Assembly: GCA_023548195.1 (NCBI GenBank)
Contig: JAJHZJ010000220.1
Span: 2,611,279-2,675,278 of the forward strand
Direction: 5' to 3'
Length of the DNA: 64,000 nucleotides
Origin: Bettongia penicillata ogilbyi
Taxonomy: Eukaryota; Chordata; Mammalia; Diprotodontia; Potoroidae
Shown: one piece after another, positions 36,630-48,562 of the stretch
How positions within the stretch are numbered: the stretch's first letter is position 1
Layout of the letters: each line of letters opens with the position of its first letter
Notes under the pieces: model-generated
Told to the model about the DNA's origin: nothing
The model's input: the letters and a program-made list of their open reading frames with translations, nothing else
Database searches by the model: none
Position numbers and translations under genes: made by a program

Positions 36630-36870
36630 AGTTAAGATATATGTGGTGTTTTAAATTTGCTAAGTATTTTATATGATATCTGATTTCATCCTCATAACAA
36701 CTGAACAAGAGGTACTACTACTATCTTCATTTTACAGATGAGGGAATTTAGGCAGATAAAGGCTAAATGATTTTTAAATGGTCATACAGCCAGTATCTGA
36801 AAACCAGATTTGATCTCAGATATTTCTGATTCCAAGTCCAGCATTCTATCCATTGTGTCACCTTGCTAAA
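36630..36870 (-). repeat. CORE-SINE (MIR/THER)
   Basis: 'tttgctaagtattttatatg', 'tcatcctcataacaactgaa', 'cattttacagatgagggaat', 'gtcatacagccagtatctga', 'attccaagtccagcattcta', and 'tccattgtgtcaccttgc'. Nearly complete. Confidence 0.85.
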
Positions 36871-38269
36871 AGAAGTTTTTATTTCAGAATTTTATACTCA
36901 CAATGTCAATTATTTTTATAATTATGACCTCATGATTTCCTTTGAAGGAAGTCATTTTAAGACTTTTAGTTCAATTGTATTGTTCTGTGAGAAGCAAATG
37001 AAACTCCTTTTCTTCATAAAACATACATTGCAGAAAAGGTTACATTAATTTCACTATTTATAGAATATCTACAGTTAATAAAGTCAAGAGGAAGATATGT
37101 ATGTTTCTGGCAGAACTGAAATAGAACAAAAGTTAAAATGTTCAATGAAAATCCAACTTTACTAAGTGCAAACCTTAATCCTCAGAAGTCTTGACCCAAC
37201 ATAATTATATTATAAGCATATTCAATAAGCCTAAAACATTGTGGAGAAATGATTATAACAGTATATCTGCTTACAATCTCATAAAAGTCACATATTTCAT
37301 TTTATGTTCTTTATAGTCACTAGAAATCAAGAGCCAAAGAATTTGGATTAATTTTATTTTAATGAACTGAGATCATAAATATTTCAGCTAAGGATTCCTA
37401 CAGCAGGAACAAGTACCTGTGAGGGCACAAAGCATTAGGATCCTGAAGCTCTAAGAAAGGAAATTATTGAACAATTAATGAGGCATCCTTCTCATCATCC
37501 AGAAATACCTTGGGTTTTTGTACATTCTTCACTCTTTCATGACACTACAGAGTATGCTTGATTGCAGCTTAATGAGATGGTATCATTTATTTTTCAATTT
37601 TCACTGTGTGATATTAACATATTATTTCATACAATTAATTTAAAGCAAGAAGTTATAACTTAAACTTTTTGAGATATATATATACATATATATATATATA
37701 TGCATATGTATGCGTGCCCATATGTGTGTGTGTGCCTAGGTGTGTGTACACATGCAATATGGTTATTAAAATGAATTCCTTGCAATATTTGATTTTATCA
37801 TTCTTCTTAGGAAATAATATTAATGACCCAAAGTATCTATTGACATTTCCTCAGTTTTGAGTTCGAAATAATCATTTGTTTCATCAGCAAATAAGATATT
37901 CTGATTATTTTAAGATTGCCATGAATTTCTGATGTTATTCATTTAGAATGTTCCATCTAATCATCTTGATCAGGATATATTCCTGCTTTCTCTTCCTATG
38001 AAACTTCTTCACACTTCTTCCCACTTCCCACTTTTTTCACAGAAGGTCTACCATCTTGTTGCTTGGGGCCTACTTCTAGGTCCCATCAATAGTTTAGTGC
38101 CAACAGGTTTGTCCAGTTGTTATCTCTTCCTTTAAATACATGATAGGAACCAACTCCTTTCCCATTCGTACATTTTATGGTTTCTTTTATGCCATTCTGA
38201 TGCATAATAATCTGTAAATAATCTACTGTTTCTTAGTTATACCCACAGTGGATTTCTCTGTTTCCCTTT
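36871..38269. other. Unassigned sequence
   Basis: No gene was recognised. 37672-37765 is TATA/TGTG low-complexity sequence. Otherwise AT-rich. Confidence 0.4.
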
Positions 38270-38450
38270 GGGTGAGCCACATTTTAGAGTTCAAATTCCA
38301 CTTCTAAAGCTTGCAACCTATGTTACTTTAGAAAAGTCACAACCTTCCTCAATTTAGAATTCCTTAATTTTAGGTGAGTGGGTGAGATATGAGGGCATCT
38401 GAATTCCTTTCCAGATTTAGTTCTCATGCTCATGATTTCTGCAGAAGTTT
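38270..38450 (+). repeat. CORE-SINE, decayed
   Basis: 'gagttcaaattccacttcta', 'tactttagaaaagtcacaac', 'gaattcctttccagatttag'. The order is that of a sense CORE-SINE ending in the 'cccttccagctct' block. Confidence 0.5.
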
Positions 38451-39540
38451 CTCTGGAGACTGCACTATTCCATGATTCGTTGTTCTATGAAAGATTGTTG
38501 GTGTGAAAAACAAAACAAAACAACAAAAAAAAAAGTGTGTGTTTCTACTTCATGGAAAAAAAAACTTGGAATGATCCAAATATTGAAGAAGTCCCTAAAT
38601 GCAGTCAAATGCTCTTTCTCCCCCCGTTTGCTATCCGTTTTCAATCTCTATGCCAGCCGCACATATAAATGAAGCACTTTATTTTTGATTCTTAATCCTT
38701 TAGCATTTCCTAGATATTCTGTCATTTGCTCTTTGCTGTGTGTATAGTTAGGACCAATACTTTTGAGTGATCATGAATCTCATTTGGGGAGCTTTGTAAT
38801 ATTCTGGGGTTTGATGCAATGTTGCCATCTCTGTCAGAGGATCTTGCCACGTGGACCATGGAACCTTAAGGATTTTGTGAATTGATTTTCTAGGGTCCAA
38901 GAACTTAGCAAGAACAACATTTGCATGTTTTTGAAACATTATTCTGCGAAGGGCTCTCTAGATTTCACCAGATTGTAAATGGTGTCTCATGAGACATACA
39001 AACATTCAAAAGTTTAAGAATATTTTGTTTCTGTGGAATTTCTCTTCCATTTGGACTCTATTCTAGATAGATACCCTCCTTAACTCTGACAAATACCTTT
39101 GGAAAGTAGTCATTTTCTTATTTTATGCCTTGCTTCATCTTACCAATCAAAGACTTATTAAATAAAATTATTTCAAGAGACACTTTTTTGAGGAACAGTC
39201 TTTCAGGCTAGATTCACTCTACTAAATCATTTTTAAAAATCAATAAAAGTAAACTCAAAGGAATTTTGTACTCTTTAAAGTTGTCAGTCAATTTTGTGAA
39301 CATAAAGATATGATCAGATGTAGAATATTACTTTCAGAATTCCTTTTCAAATTTAGATTAAGAATTATAATAGTAAATGAATTATTAAGAATTTTTTCTA
39401 AATTTCAAATTATATTATTGTGAATTAAAAAAAAAAGTTAATAATGAACTGTTCTGCCTTGATGGACAATAAGAGATTGAGAGATACAAAATTTGAGCCA
39501 GAATCTTGACTTGACAGCTTTCTCACTGAAATTCTGCAGT
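38451..39540. other. Unassigned sequence
   Basis: No gene was confirmed. The region 38745-38945 (minus) is an open 63-codon frame with fairly even composition and could be a very old LINE scrap, but nothing was recognised. Confidence 0.35.
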
Positions 39541-39544
39541 TGCT

Positions 39545-39800
39545 GTTGAGTAATTTTTTAGGCATGTCAGACTCTTTGTAAACCCATTCAGGGTTTTCTT
39601 GATAAAGATACTGGAGTGGTTTGCAATTTTCTTCTCCAGATCATTTTATAGATGAGGACATGAGACAATCAGGGTTAAGAGTGACTTGTTCAGGGTTACA
39701 CAACTGGTAAGTGTCTGAGGCCAGATATTAATAATGCAGATGAACTTTCCTGAATCAAGGCCCATTTCTCTATGCATTGTTAACTAGTTGTCCTTTACTA
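39545..39800 (-). repeat. Marsupial tRNA-derived SINE
   Basis: 'ggcatgtcagactctttgta', 'cagggttttcttgataaaga', 'tactggagtggtttgcaatt', 'cattttatagatgaggacat', and 'agggttacacaactggtaag', then a decayed head ending 'actagttgtcc'. Confidence 0.85.
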
Positions 39801-40649
39801 AAATTAATCTCATGAAAATAATTTATTTTCACTCAACCCATTTTCTCATCTTTACAAATAGGATAGTAATACATCTTTATTAAGAGGGCTTTTGTAAAAA
39901 TTAATTGACATAATACATATTTTTTTTAAAAGTTTGCTTAACTATTTAGCATTATATAAATAAGGGTGTTGTTAGCACTCAGTTGAGCTTAGTGAACAAA
40001 ACTGAATATTTGAAGATTTTCAAACTTGAAATGTATAATTTTAAACATTGTTTCTTATTTCATAGAATTATAGATGCACATTCAAAAGTAGATGTTATTA
40101 CATAGGAATTCATAATAAATATGTGTTAATTTGATAATATATATGTATAAACACAATATAATAACATAACTAATAAAATATGGTATATGATATAGTATTT
40201 GATATGTGAAGAGTGTAATATTGTACAGTAGAGCATAGCATAGTATAGTATGATATGATATAAGCATTATAAATAGATGTAAAGAGATATAAATATTATA
40301 TACAAATATTAATTTTTGAATATATGGCTGGAATCAATGTGTTTTCTTGTGACCTTTCACTTACTCCTAAGATAAAGTACAAAATATTATTGTACCATTG
40401 GCGATGCAATGAATTCATACAAGCACTGAGGAGAGTACATTGGGATTACTTTTTCAAAAGTGATTAAAATGACCATTCACTTTGACAAAAAGATTACACT
40501 AATAGGGAAATATGGACTGTCTATATTTTATATCTTATTACATACTATATATATAATACAACTTTATATTTTATCATGAGTCTATAATAATATGGACTAA
40601 ATATAGACTATCTTTGACTAAGGAGGTCAAAGATAGAAAAATAAGCAAA
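39801..40649. other. Unassigned, very AT-rich
   Basis: 40100-40330 is TATA/TAGTA-type low-complexity sequence. No gene. Confidence 0.45.
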
Positions 40650-41225
40650 AAAAGTGAGGTGTTTTTTAAGATAGTAAAGAACTAGAAACAAAGCAGATGT
40701 CTTTTGATTGGATAATGACTAAACAAATTATAGTGTATGAATGTAGTGGAATATCACTTTGTCATGAGATGTTAATATGAAAAATTCTTTCAAAAGTATA
40801 TGAGGTAATATAGAGTAAACAGAACCAGCAAAACAATATATATAATGACTCAGATGATGGGATTGGAAAAAGAAAACCTGAATGAATTATGATTGGCATC
40901 CACCACAAAATTTAGTCCTGGAAAAAATGTTGGGAAAATGTATCTCCTCTTCATTTCAGAGGTCAAGGACTTTAGAATAAAATATTGTATATACTTGGGG
41001 CGTCTAAGTAAAATAGTGCTTGAAGTCAGGAAGACACAAATCTAGTTTCAGACACTTATTATCAGTGTGATCCTAGGCAGCTTTCTTAATCCTTTTTGCC
41101 TCAGTTTCTCATCTGTAAAATAACCTGTAAAAAAACAGCATTACATGTTATGCAGACATGACGAAGAACTTGGTTAATTTTGATGTACTATTCTCTTCTT
41201 TCTCTTTAAATTTTTAATCTTTTTT
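40650..41225 (+). mobile_element. L1 LINE 3' end, split by a SINE
   Basis: 'agaactagaaacaaagcaga', 'gtgtatgaatgtagtggaat', and 'gagtaaacagaaccagcaaa' are the end of L1 ORF2. 'gaataaaatattgtatatac' and 'cgaagaacttggttaatttt' are L1 3' UTR on either side of the SINE at 40998-41130. Confidence 0.65.
40998..41130 (+). repeat. tRNA-headed SINE inserted in L1
   Basis: 'ggggcgtctaagtaaaatag' (decayed head), 'gaagtcaggaagacacaaat', 'cagacacttattatcagtgt', and 'gcctcagtttctcatctgta'. Partial copy. Confidence 0.75.
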
Positions 41226-41755
41226 TTCACAATCAAATCTAATATAATTGAAATTGGAATAAACAAGTAGCTGGTAAAATAAAATCTTTGCAGCAGTTGC
41301 TCTGATAAAGGCCTCATATACGAAATATATAAGAAAATGGTTGACATTTATGTGAATCAATCTCCACTAAATAAATGGAGAAAGAAGATGAAGAGGACAC
41401 TTTCAAAGGAAGAAATTGAAGTTTTCATTTGGAACAAATCCAAACGATATGAAAAAAATGCTTTATATCATTAACAATTGGAGATATAAAAATTAAATGA
41501 CTCTGAAGCTCTGCCTCATATTCATCAGATTAGAGAAGATGACAAAAGAGAAAAATGATAAATGCTTGAAGGGCTATGAAAAACACTCATACTAATGCAT
41601 GTGAATTGGCTCAGCAATTCTGGAAAGCAATTTGGAACAATGCTCTGAAAATTGTTCAACTCTCTATAGCTTTGACCCAGTTTTATCACTAGTAGGTCTA
41701 TACTTCAAACAGAGAACAGAGAAAAAGGAAAGAGGAAAGGGATCCATCTGAGGAA

Positions 41756-41760
<5 letters not shown>

Positions 41761-41835
<75 letters not shown>
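41761..41835. repeat. (TA)n microsatellite inside L1
   Basis: A 75-base uninterrupted TA tract, in the position where L1 ORF2 has a short AT-rich 'aaaatatttat' stretch. Confidence 0.97.
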
Positions 41836-41838
<3 letters not shown>

Positions 41839-41999
41839 AGCTCTTTTCATAGTTGCCCCACTGCCAGAAACTAAAAGTGTCCACCTATTGGGGAATGACT
41901 AAACAGTACATGGTATATTGATGTCATTAAGTAATAATAATTACATTCTTAGTACTACTCCCCCAAGGTCCCTTCTTTCCCTCTGATTGGAGAGGGTGA

Positions 42000-42295
42000 A
42001 GCATAGATACTGGACAGCATAGAAATTCTTCCAACTCTTGCATTTGAAAAGACACCCAGGGCAACTATCTCTTCCTTTCCCACTCAGTTGTACTCCTTGG
42101 AACTTCTATTTCTTATCATGATCTCATATTTACTGCTCCCTCCTTCAAATCTTTTTTTTTTTTAATATGTCATCTAGCACCATTAGATTGTGAGCTCCTT
42201 AAAGGAAAGGAGTATATGCTGCCTTTCTTGTATCCCCAAGACATAGCACAATGCCTCTCATGTAATAAATGTTTATTGACTGACTTTATAGACTT
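42000..42295 (+). mobile_element. L2 LINE 3' end within L1
   Basis: 42170-42295: 'agattgtgagctccttaaag', 'cttgtatccccaagacatag', 'cacaatgcctctcatgtaat', and 'aaatgtttattgactgac'. A clear L2 3' terminus. 42000-42160 is C/T-rich and may be upstream L2. Confidence 0.75.
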
Positions 42296-42705
42296 GTAAT
42301 GAGATATAACATGTGCCAAAAATGGGAAAACTACACAATTTCGGAAGAAACTCTAAAGACAGCTACTCAAAGATGCATAGTTAAGTGAGTAGAAATGTCT
42401 AAACAATTTGTACAATGGCTATGCTATTTAAAATATACTTTAAAAGATGTTGGAATTGGATCAATGCAGTAGTAACCTATGAACCTAGGTCACTAAAGTT
42501 AAAACATGCTGCCCATCCCATATCAGAATGGGAACACATTTAGAATGCAGAGTTCATTTTTCTACATAGAGTTAATGTGGGAATTTGCTTTGTTGGACTC
42601 TAAGTATTAGTTAATGAAGGTTTTATTTTTCTCTTCTTTTAAATTGTTTAAGGGTGAGAGGGAAGAGAAAGATGAGGAATATTTATAAAAATAAACTTAA
42701 AAAAA

Positions 42706-43285
42706 GAGGAATGCTCATAGTTCAATTTATATGATTGTCCCTGACATTGTATGTATAATTATCCTAGGGGTGGACAGTCATCTGGAGGCAGAGTTGAAAA
42801 CAAGAAAGAGAGTGAGCTAGCTTGCTTTTATGAAAGCATAAAGGATTTTTTTTTACTAACCTCAAGTTTCCAATAAAAGCAAAGACCCATCTTTTCAATG
42901 TTTGATTTTGCCAGTATATGTATATATCAGCCAAACATGGAACACCATTGCTTCTGAAGAAATGAAGATGAATGTCACACAAGGACAATAGCAAGGCATA
43001 TGGTAGATTTAATAGGCTGCAACACATAGCCAACAGAAACTCTGAAGAAGGAAAAGGGTAAAGGAAATCATCAAAGAATTGTGTGGCTGGAAGAGAGAAC
43101 AAGACGGTTACATGGCAAGAGCGAAGGATGATGGTTAGATAGCCAAAGTGTTTTTCTTGTTAATTACCTCAAACTTAAAAAATAACCCTGGAAATTATAG
43201 TTAAATACAGACATAATATGATTTAGGATGAAATGTGGAGACATTGATAAATGCTGAAACTAACAAGAATACAGGTTACTTCATT
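42706..43285. other. Unassigned sequence
   Basis: A 112-codon minus frame (42764-43102) lies here but shows no recognised domain, signal or conserved motif. Treated as non-coding. Confidence 0.35.
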
Positions 43286-43690
43286 GCACATAATAATAAT
43301 TGAAATTTGCATAGCACTTTACTTCAGAGATCCCACAGTGAGGAATGTGCAGAAGAGGTTGAAGACAGAACTTAATATACCAACTTTAAAAAAATACATA
43401 TATTCATAGAAGATTTTTTGTGGCAGAAAAGAATTGCTAAGAAAGTGTATGTGTATAATTGAGAATAGTATCTCATTTTTAAATCTGAGCTTCACAAAAA
43501 CCTTTGTGTGAGGGATTGCTAGTATTTTTAATTCTCAATTTAGAGACGAGGAAACTGAACCTAAAAGATGTCAAGTGACTTGCCCATAATCTCACAGCTA
43601 GTAGGTGTGAAAAGGAATATTGATCCTAGAATTTGCTGCCTTGAGGTCCAGTGATCTATGCTTCATACAGTTCTGCCACTCGCAATTAGA
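43286..43690 (-). repeat. CORE-SINE (MIR/THER) with inserted L1 scrap
   Basis: The SINE starts 'taataataattgaaatttgc' and 'atagcactttacttc', is interrupted at about 43329-43460 by sequence resembling L1 ORF2 ('tcatagaagattttttgtgg'), and resumes with 'gagacgaggaaactgaac', 'caagtgacttgcccataatc', 'tcacagctagtaggtgtg', and a decayed head. Confidence 0.65.
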
Positions 43691-44645
43691 TGAGGTGTAA
43701 AACTTTTACTCAGGGCAATATTGGTTTACTGCCCTGTAAATGCCAAGGTAATATGAAATTATGATAAATATAGAGTTCATTGCATATCTAACAGTGATTG
43801 ATTGGTCAACAACAGCAGATGCCATAACACCGAAATAAAAGCTTTGGCTAGATTGGGAAATCTGAATCTAGGCTAAATTTGAAATTAATTTTGAGCATTG
43901 TCAATGACAATAAAGATATTTTTTAAGAGATAGTGATAAAGGAACACTAACATGTTTTATTTTGAATTCTCTCTCCATCTGTCTTTTGAGGATGGGAGGA
44001 CTTCGCTTTTGTCATTCCTCTTAATCATAAGATTTTTTTCTTCTAAATTGGTGTTAAAGTATCTTACTGGTTTTTTTTTTCTTTTTTCACAAAGACCACG
44101 ATAGCAACTCTTTGATTTTCTGGTTTAAATTCTTCAGAGTTCTCATAGGGTTAAGATATTTTCCCAATGATTTATTTACAAATTAATAATAATGCCTGAA
44201 CTATTTATAGGTTGTTAATCAAATAATTTTTAAGAAGTAATACCCAGTGTTAGCCTGTTTTATAATGATTTATTTCTCTGTTCTAAATTTTGAGAATATT
44301 AAAAAAAATTCAGTTGAGAACTTCTACCATTTTTCTCTTCATCAAAGTTTACAGTAGTTATTTTATCCATCAAAATGATTCATTTGAGTAATTAATCTTA
44401 AAAGCAGTCTCAGTGATGGCTAGATAAATGCTAAAAAAACAACATAATTTGCGATGAAAACGGCATATACTGACAAGCAGCAACTGCAGTTGGAAAGCCT
44501 GCCAGGAGCCAAGAAAGATTCTATCCACTTCTTCAAATCTACATGGGCTACAATTCTTTTTTCTTTTTTTTTTGGAGGTAGGAAGAATACATGGAAAGTT
44601 GAACAACTCTTTAAAAATAATGTAACCACATATTAAACTAATAAA
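43691..44645. other. Unassigned sequence
   Basis: Several T-runs (44070, 44564). Overlapping short frames at 44370-44636 on both strands have no known motif. Confidence 0.4.
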
Positions 44646-44649
44646 ACTA

Positions 44650-44765
44650 AGGCTAACATTAACTCATATTATATAGCATTTCAAAGTTTACAGAGCACTT
44701 TCTTAAATACAATTCTTGGAAGTAAATAATTCTATTTTTGTTAGGTACAGAGTGTTATGTACAGA
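44650..44765 (-). repeat. CORE-SINE (MIR) fragment
   Basis: 'aaggctaacattaactcata', 'tagcatttcaaagtttacag', 'agcactttcttaaatacaat'. This is the tail-side part of a reverse-orientation MIR. Confidence 0.6.
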
Positions 44766-44789
44766 CTTGTGCTTTTATCCACTTAGGTA

Positions 44790-45775
44790 ACTCCTAGTGT
44801 GGAGGTATTCCCTCTGCCTTCTCTTATAAAACTCTGTTCTTTGTTCACATCATGATCTTGACTCCCCTTGACTCCTCTGAACTAATCAATCTCCCCTCTT
44901 TTCCCCATCTTTACTCCTTGATGAAGCAGTTTAACTCAATGCTCTCCTCCTTTCTTTAATTGCTAGTCCCTTTATCATTTCATCACTTCCACTCTGCCTA
45001 ACTTCATACTTGGATCACTCCCACCATTCACCACCCCTACCATTCACCACCTTTGCTAACAAAGGTAGAGAAAACTGTTTTAACTACATTCATTATAAAT
45101 TTATATTACATATTATCAACTGAGCTGTCTAGACAATTTCCCTATGCCCTCCTGCCTTATCAGCACCGTAATCTATTCTCCACGGTGACTTTTCCAAAGT
45201 TTTTCATCCTTCCTCAAGCATTACATTTTTCCCCCTCTCCCTACCCTCTCTGTTGAGAACCTTGATTCAGAGAACAATAAATATGGAGGTCATTTTCCAT
45301 GAACTCCTTCTTCTCATCCCTTTTTCACCTCATATAACTCATACAAATTCTGCCACTAATCCCTCCTTTATCCCTGCTTAACGTTATACCTACTCAAGCA
45401 ATCCCATTCTTCCCCTCTGTCATCCCCACTCTAATACTTATTTTAACATACTCTTGTCTACTGACTCATTTCCTACTGAGTACACATATGTCTATGTCTC
45501 TGTCCTAAAAAAAAAAAAAAGATAGTCCCATATCTTTTCTGATATTTGTGACTAAACTACTTGAAGAGGCCTTCTGCAATAAATATTGTAGAGAGGTGCT
45601 TTCTCTGCTCTCACTCTCTTCATAACCCCTTTTAATTTAACTTCTGATCTTGTCATTGCAATGAAACTTTGCTGTTCAAAGTTACCAGCTGTGTTACCAT
45701 AGACAATGCTCTTTTTTCAATCTTTGTCCTTCTCAATTTCTCTGCAGTTTTTGATAGTATTGATCTCTAAAAAAG
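44790..45775 (+). mobile_element. L2 LINE ORF2 (linker and reverse transcriptase start)
   Basis: C/T-rich sense L2. The region after the A-run at 45508-45521 reads 'gtcccatatcttttctgata' then 'ctaaactacttgaagaggcc' (the PIS.L...KLLE block). Near 45730 'ctcaatttctctgcagtttt' then 'tgatagtattgat' matches the L2 catalytic block with DLSAAFD (here NFSAVFDSID). Frames are broken by stops. Confidence 0.65.
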
Positions 45776-46409
45776 GATGACTAGAACACTGTGGAGCTTT
45801 TATTACTTCATAGGTATCAATTTGATATTTTGTCTATGCAACTGTTTTTCTTCATTTCAACAGGCCCATTCTACCTGCTTTCCCAGGTATGTATGTAAAT
45901 CAAATAGTGATTAAATTTTTATATGTACAATTCAATGTTAATAATGTACTCCAACCTTCATAGATCTACTATGAATCTTTCTATTGCCCTTTGGATCACT
46001 AACAACACTGATTTTTATAAGAATATGACTTTCTCTAAATCTGAGACACATCATCGCTCAGAGAGAATATTGCTTGTAAGAAATGGACTTTGCAGAAAGG
46101 AAAAATTTGGAAGTTACAAAATTTTCTAAATGTTTTTTTTCTTCCTATTTATCTGGGTTCTAAGTCTAGAAACACTGGACATTTTTCCATTTTACTATTT
46201 CAAAGTAGAAAGAATGCTAATCCAAGGTTTATAACATTGATTTCTTTTGTTTATTTTGTTGGTTGTAGGTACTCAATTTGTTTTTTTACATATTTTGCTT
46301 TTTGTGTTTAAAAGAAAATGGTTCAAGGTTGGTAATAGCAAGAACATCATTTTCTATGAACAATGTTATACTAATGAGATATTTTTGAGGATCAATGACC
46401 TACATCTAA
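45776..46409. other. Unassigned sequence
   Basis: No gene or repeat recognised. Frames at 45923 and 46090 are short and motif-less. Confidence 0.4.
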
Positions 46410-46540
46410 AAATAGATATAAAACATATATGTATATATACATATATAGATCTGTGTATAAGTATGTATGTATACACATATAAATATATTCCATATATAAA
46501 TCACATCATATATTCATATATCTATATATTAGAATATTTC
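46410..46540. repeat. TATA/CATA low-complexity
   Basis: Alternating AT-rich sequence with TATG/CATA units. The 138-codon open frame at 46247-46663 runs through it and is Tyr/Ile-rich for that reason. Confidence 0.8.
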
Positions 46541-47040
46541 AGGGGATTAAGGTATAATCATATAAGAAAGATAGTTTTAGTTTTTTTTCTTTTAAAGTTG
46601 TTTTTTCTCCTCTATAACTATAATTTCACTTTTTCCTTTATTTTTATATTTCTTCATTATTAAAAAATAACCTTCTAGCCACTCTTAGTGTCCATGTACC
46701 AGTCTAGTTTCTTGTCTGAATACTTAATCATAACTCTTAATTATTTTTCTCCTAGAATATTTCTTGAGTTCTCTTAATCCACAGCATCTACATTAGATCT
46801 GTGAATATGTAGGACTGTAATCAGTCTCAGGTTCATTCGGCCTTACAAGAGTCATTGATGGGGTAGATTTTGAGACATTTATTTGTTGCCTCTTACACAT
46901 TTCCCCTCAATGTAGTCCTAGCCTCTTTCACATAGAACATTGTTCTTTGATGCCTATCATTAATAACCACTATGCTTTAGGATTATTATATATTGTTGTG
47001 TACTTGATCTCAACAACAATTACATCACATTTGTGCCATA
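46541..47040. other. Unassigned sequence
   Basis: AT-rich with no recognisable feature. Confidence 0.4.
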
Positions 47041-47044
47041 GGCA

Positions 47045-47190
47045 CAAGCACATATTCAGTGGACCTGGGCTCATATCTAGTCTTTGACACCTATTCACTA
47101 CTGATGTTGTACAGCTCTCTGATCTTCAGTTTTCTCATCTCAGGAAATTGCTTTAAATGATCATCAAGATCTCTTTAATCAGTTAATCTA
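47045..47190 (+). repeat. CORE-SINE, decayed
   Basis: 'cagtggacctgggctcatat', 'ctagtctttgacacctattc', 'cttcagttttctcatctcag', then the 'gatcatcaagatctctt' end. Sense SINE. Confidence 0.6.
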
Positions 47191-47379
47191 TGATCATGTT
47201 ATAACCTTTACATGCCTACTATGTTCAAAACCCTTTGCTTTCAGGGAATTTTATGCTATCCTGGAAATGGCAAAGTTATAAATCATGATCCTTAGTAGCA
47301 ATGAGAGGACCTGTAATTTCAATAATATGAGGAATTATCTGAATAAGTAAACTCCTTCAAGTAATGTAATTTTGCTCTA

Positions 47380-47530
47380 TCTCTGCAATTTAAAATCATT
47401 GAGATTTGCCTAGAACACTGAGAGATTCATTGATATGCCCAGCATTTCACAGACAGTATATGCTGGAAATAGTACTTGAACCCAAGTTTTCTTGATTCTA
47501 AAGTCATCTCTCTAGTCATTTTGCCATCCA
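47380..47530 (-). repeat. CORE-SINE (MIR)
   Basis: 'gatatgcccagcatttcaca', 'gacagtatatgctggaaata', 'acttgaacccaagttttctt', 'gattctaaagtcatctctct', and 'tagtcattttgcca'. Confidence 0.7.
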
Positions 47531-47729
47531 TTTTGATTCTTTCCACAATCATAATTCTGATTTTTTTAAGAGATAATGCACTTTTTATTCATTTAACTTG
47601 ACAATTAAGTGCACAAAATGTCTTCTATTGAGCCAAGGCAAAGGGCCATATGAACTCTGTACCCTATTTATGATATATGCATATATAGCCATTTTAAAAT
47701 ATACATGTACTTAAATTTTTAGCTATATG

Positions 47730-47985
47730 GGAAGACAGCTCGCTGGTGTGGTGAATAGAGTACAAAGCCTGATGTCAGAAAGACTCATCTTGAATTTAAA
47801 TCCAGCCTCTGATAGAAGGTATCTGTGTGACCTTAGGCAAGTCACTTCGCCCAGTTCACCTCAATTTTCTCCGCTGTAAAATGATATGAAAAAGGAAATG
47901 ACAAATCATTTCAGTATCTCAGCCAATAAAACCCCAAAGAAGGTCATGAAAATTTGGACATGACTAAAAAAACAGATTAGCTGTA
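47730..47985 (+). repeat. Marsupial tRNA-derived SINE (WALLSI/SINE1 type)
   Basis: 'gaagacagctcgctggtgtg', 'gtgaatagagtacaaagcct', 'tttaaatccagcctctgata', 'gtgtgaccttaggcaagtca', 'ttcagtatctcagccaataa', and the end 'ggacatgactaaaaaaacag'. Full length. Confidence 0.88.
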
Positions 47986-48196
47986 TGGTGAAAGCACTGA
48001 TGAAATAATACCAGGCAAGGAAAAAAGGAATTACATGATTATAGCAAACGATGCCTACCTAAGCCCCCTGTTGGGTATTGCATTTCATGGAGGGCAAAGA
48101 TCTATATTTTAGATCAGTTAAGTTGTCACTAAAGATGGCTTTTAGAATAAATTCTATTAGAAGCCCTTTGATAGGTACTTTCTCTGTCTTTATTAA
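47986..48196. other. Unassigned sequence
   Basis: Short AT-rich stretch with no recognised feature. Confidence 0.4.
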
Positions 48197-48562
48197 ATGA
48201 TTGGAGATATATTTTTCTTAAGCAATCACAACCCTCCTACAGAGAATCCTTCCCCTGTTCCTCCTTTATCTTGTGATCAACCTTTACAGGCTTCACAAAA
48301 TTCTTCTTCCCTGAAATCCCAGCCTGCTCAAGTAACTCTTGCAAAGATGAATGGAAAAAAAATCTTAATGCATAAGCATAATGCAGTGTACACGATTCAT
48401 ATTTCTCTGAGTGGAAAGCCTGAGGAAGAATATGAATCTGGAGATCTCTCCTGCCATCCTCAGGCTATGCTTTTTTTTTTTTTTTTTTGGTTAGAGAATC
48501 ATGAAGGGATATTAGAAAAATATCTCCTCATTTTTTACTCTCATTCTTTCACATCTCTTTGA
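48197..48562 (+). other. Unexplained open frame, 121 codons
   Basis: This frame is open from ATG at 48197 to 48562 outside any repeat I recognise. The first roughly 95 codons have a Ser/Pro/Gln/Asn-rich, disordered-looking composition (for example 'PSPVPPLSCDQP' and 'NSSSLKSQPAQVTLAKMNGK'). It then runs into a T-run encoding poly-Phe (48471-48488). There is no Kozak support, no clear splice donor and no known domain. It could be a scrap of an old retrocopy or simply chance. Confidence 0.2.

Larger units (their letters stand above)
41285..42705 (+). mobile_element. L1 LINE ORF2 end and 3' UTR, interrupted
   Basis: 'tgctctgataaaggcctcat', 'catcagattagagaagatga', 'agcaatttggaacaatgctc', then a (TA)n tract, then 'tattggggaatgactaaaca'. 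After an L2 piece (about 42000-42295) the L1 resumes with a decayed 'aagtgagtagaaatg' and the 3' UTR, ending 'aaaaataaacttaaaaaaag' near 42702. No open frame. Confidence 0.65.

Noticed and set aside
42764..43102. 112-codon minus-strand frame
   Set aside because: No recognised domain, no splice or promoter support, and composition ordinary for AT-rich intergenic DNA.
46247..46663. 138-codon plus-strand frame
   Set aside because: It passes through TATA/CATA low-complexity sequence, giving Tyr/Ile runs, and ends in T-rich sequence.
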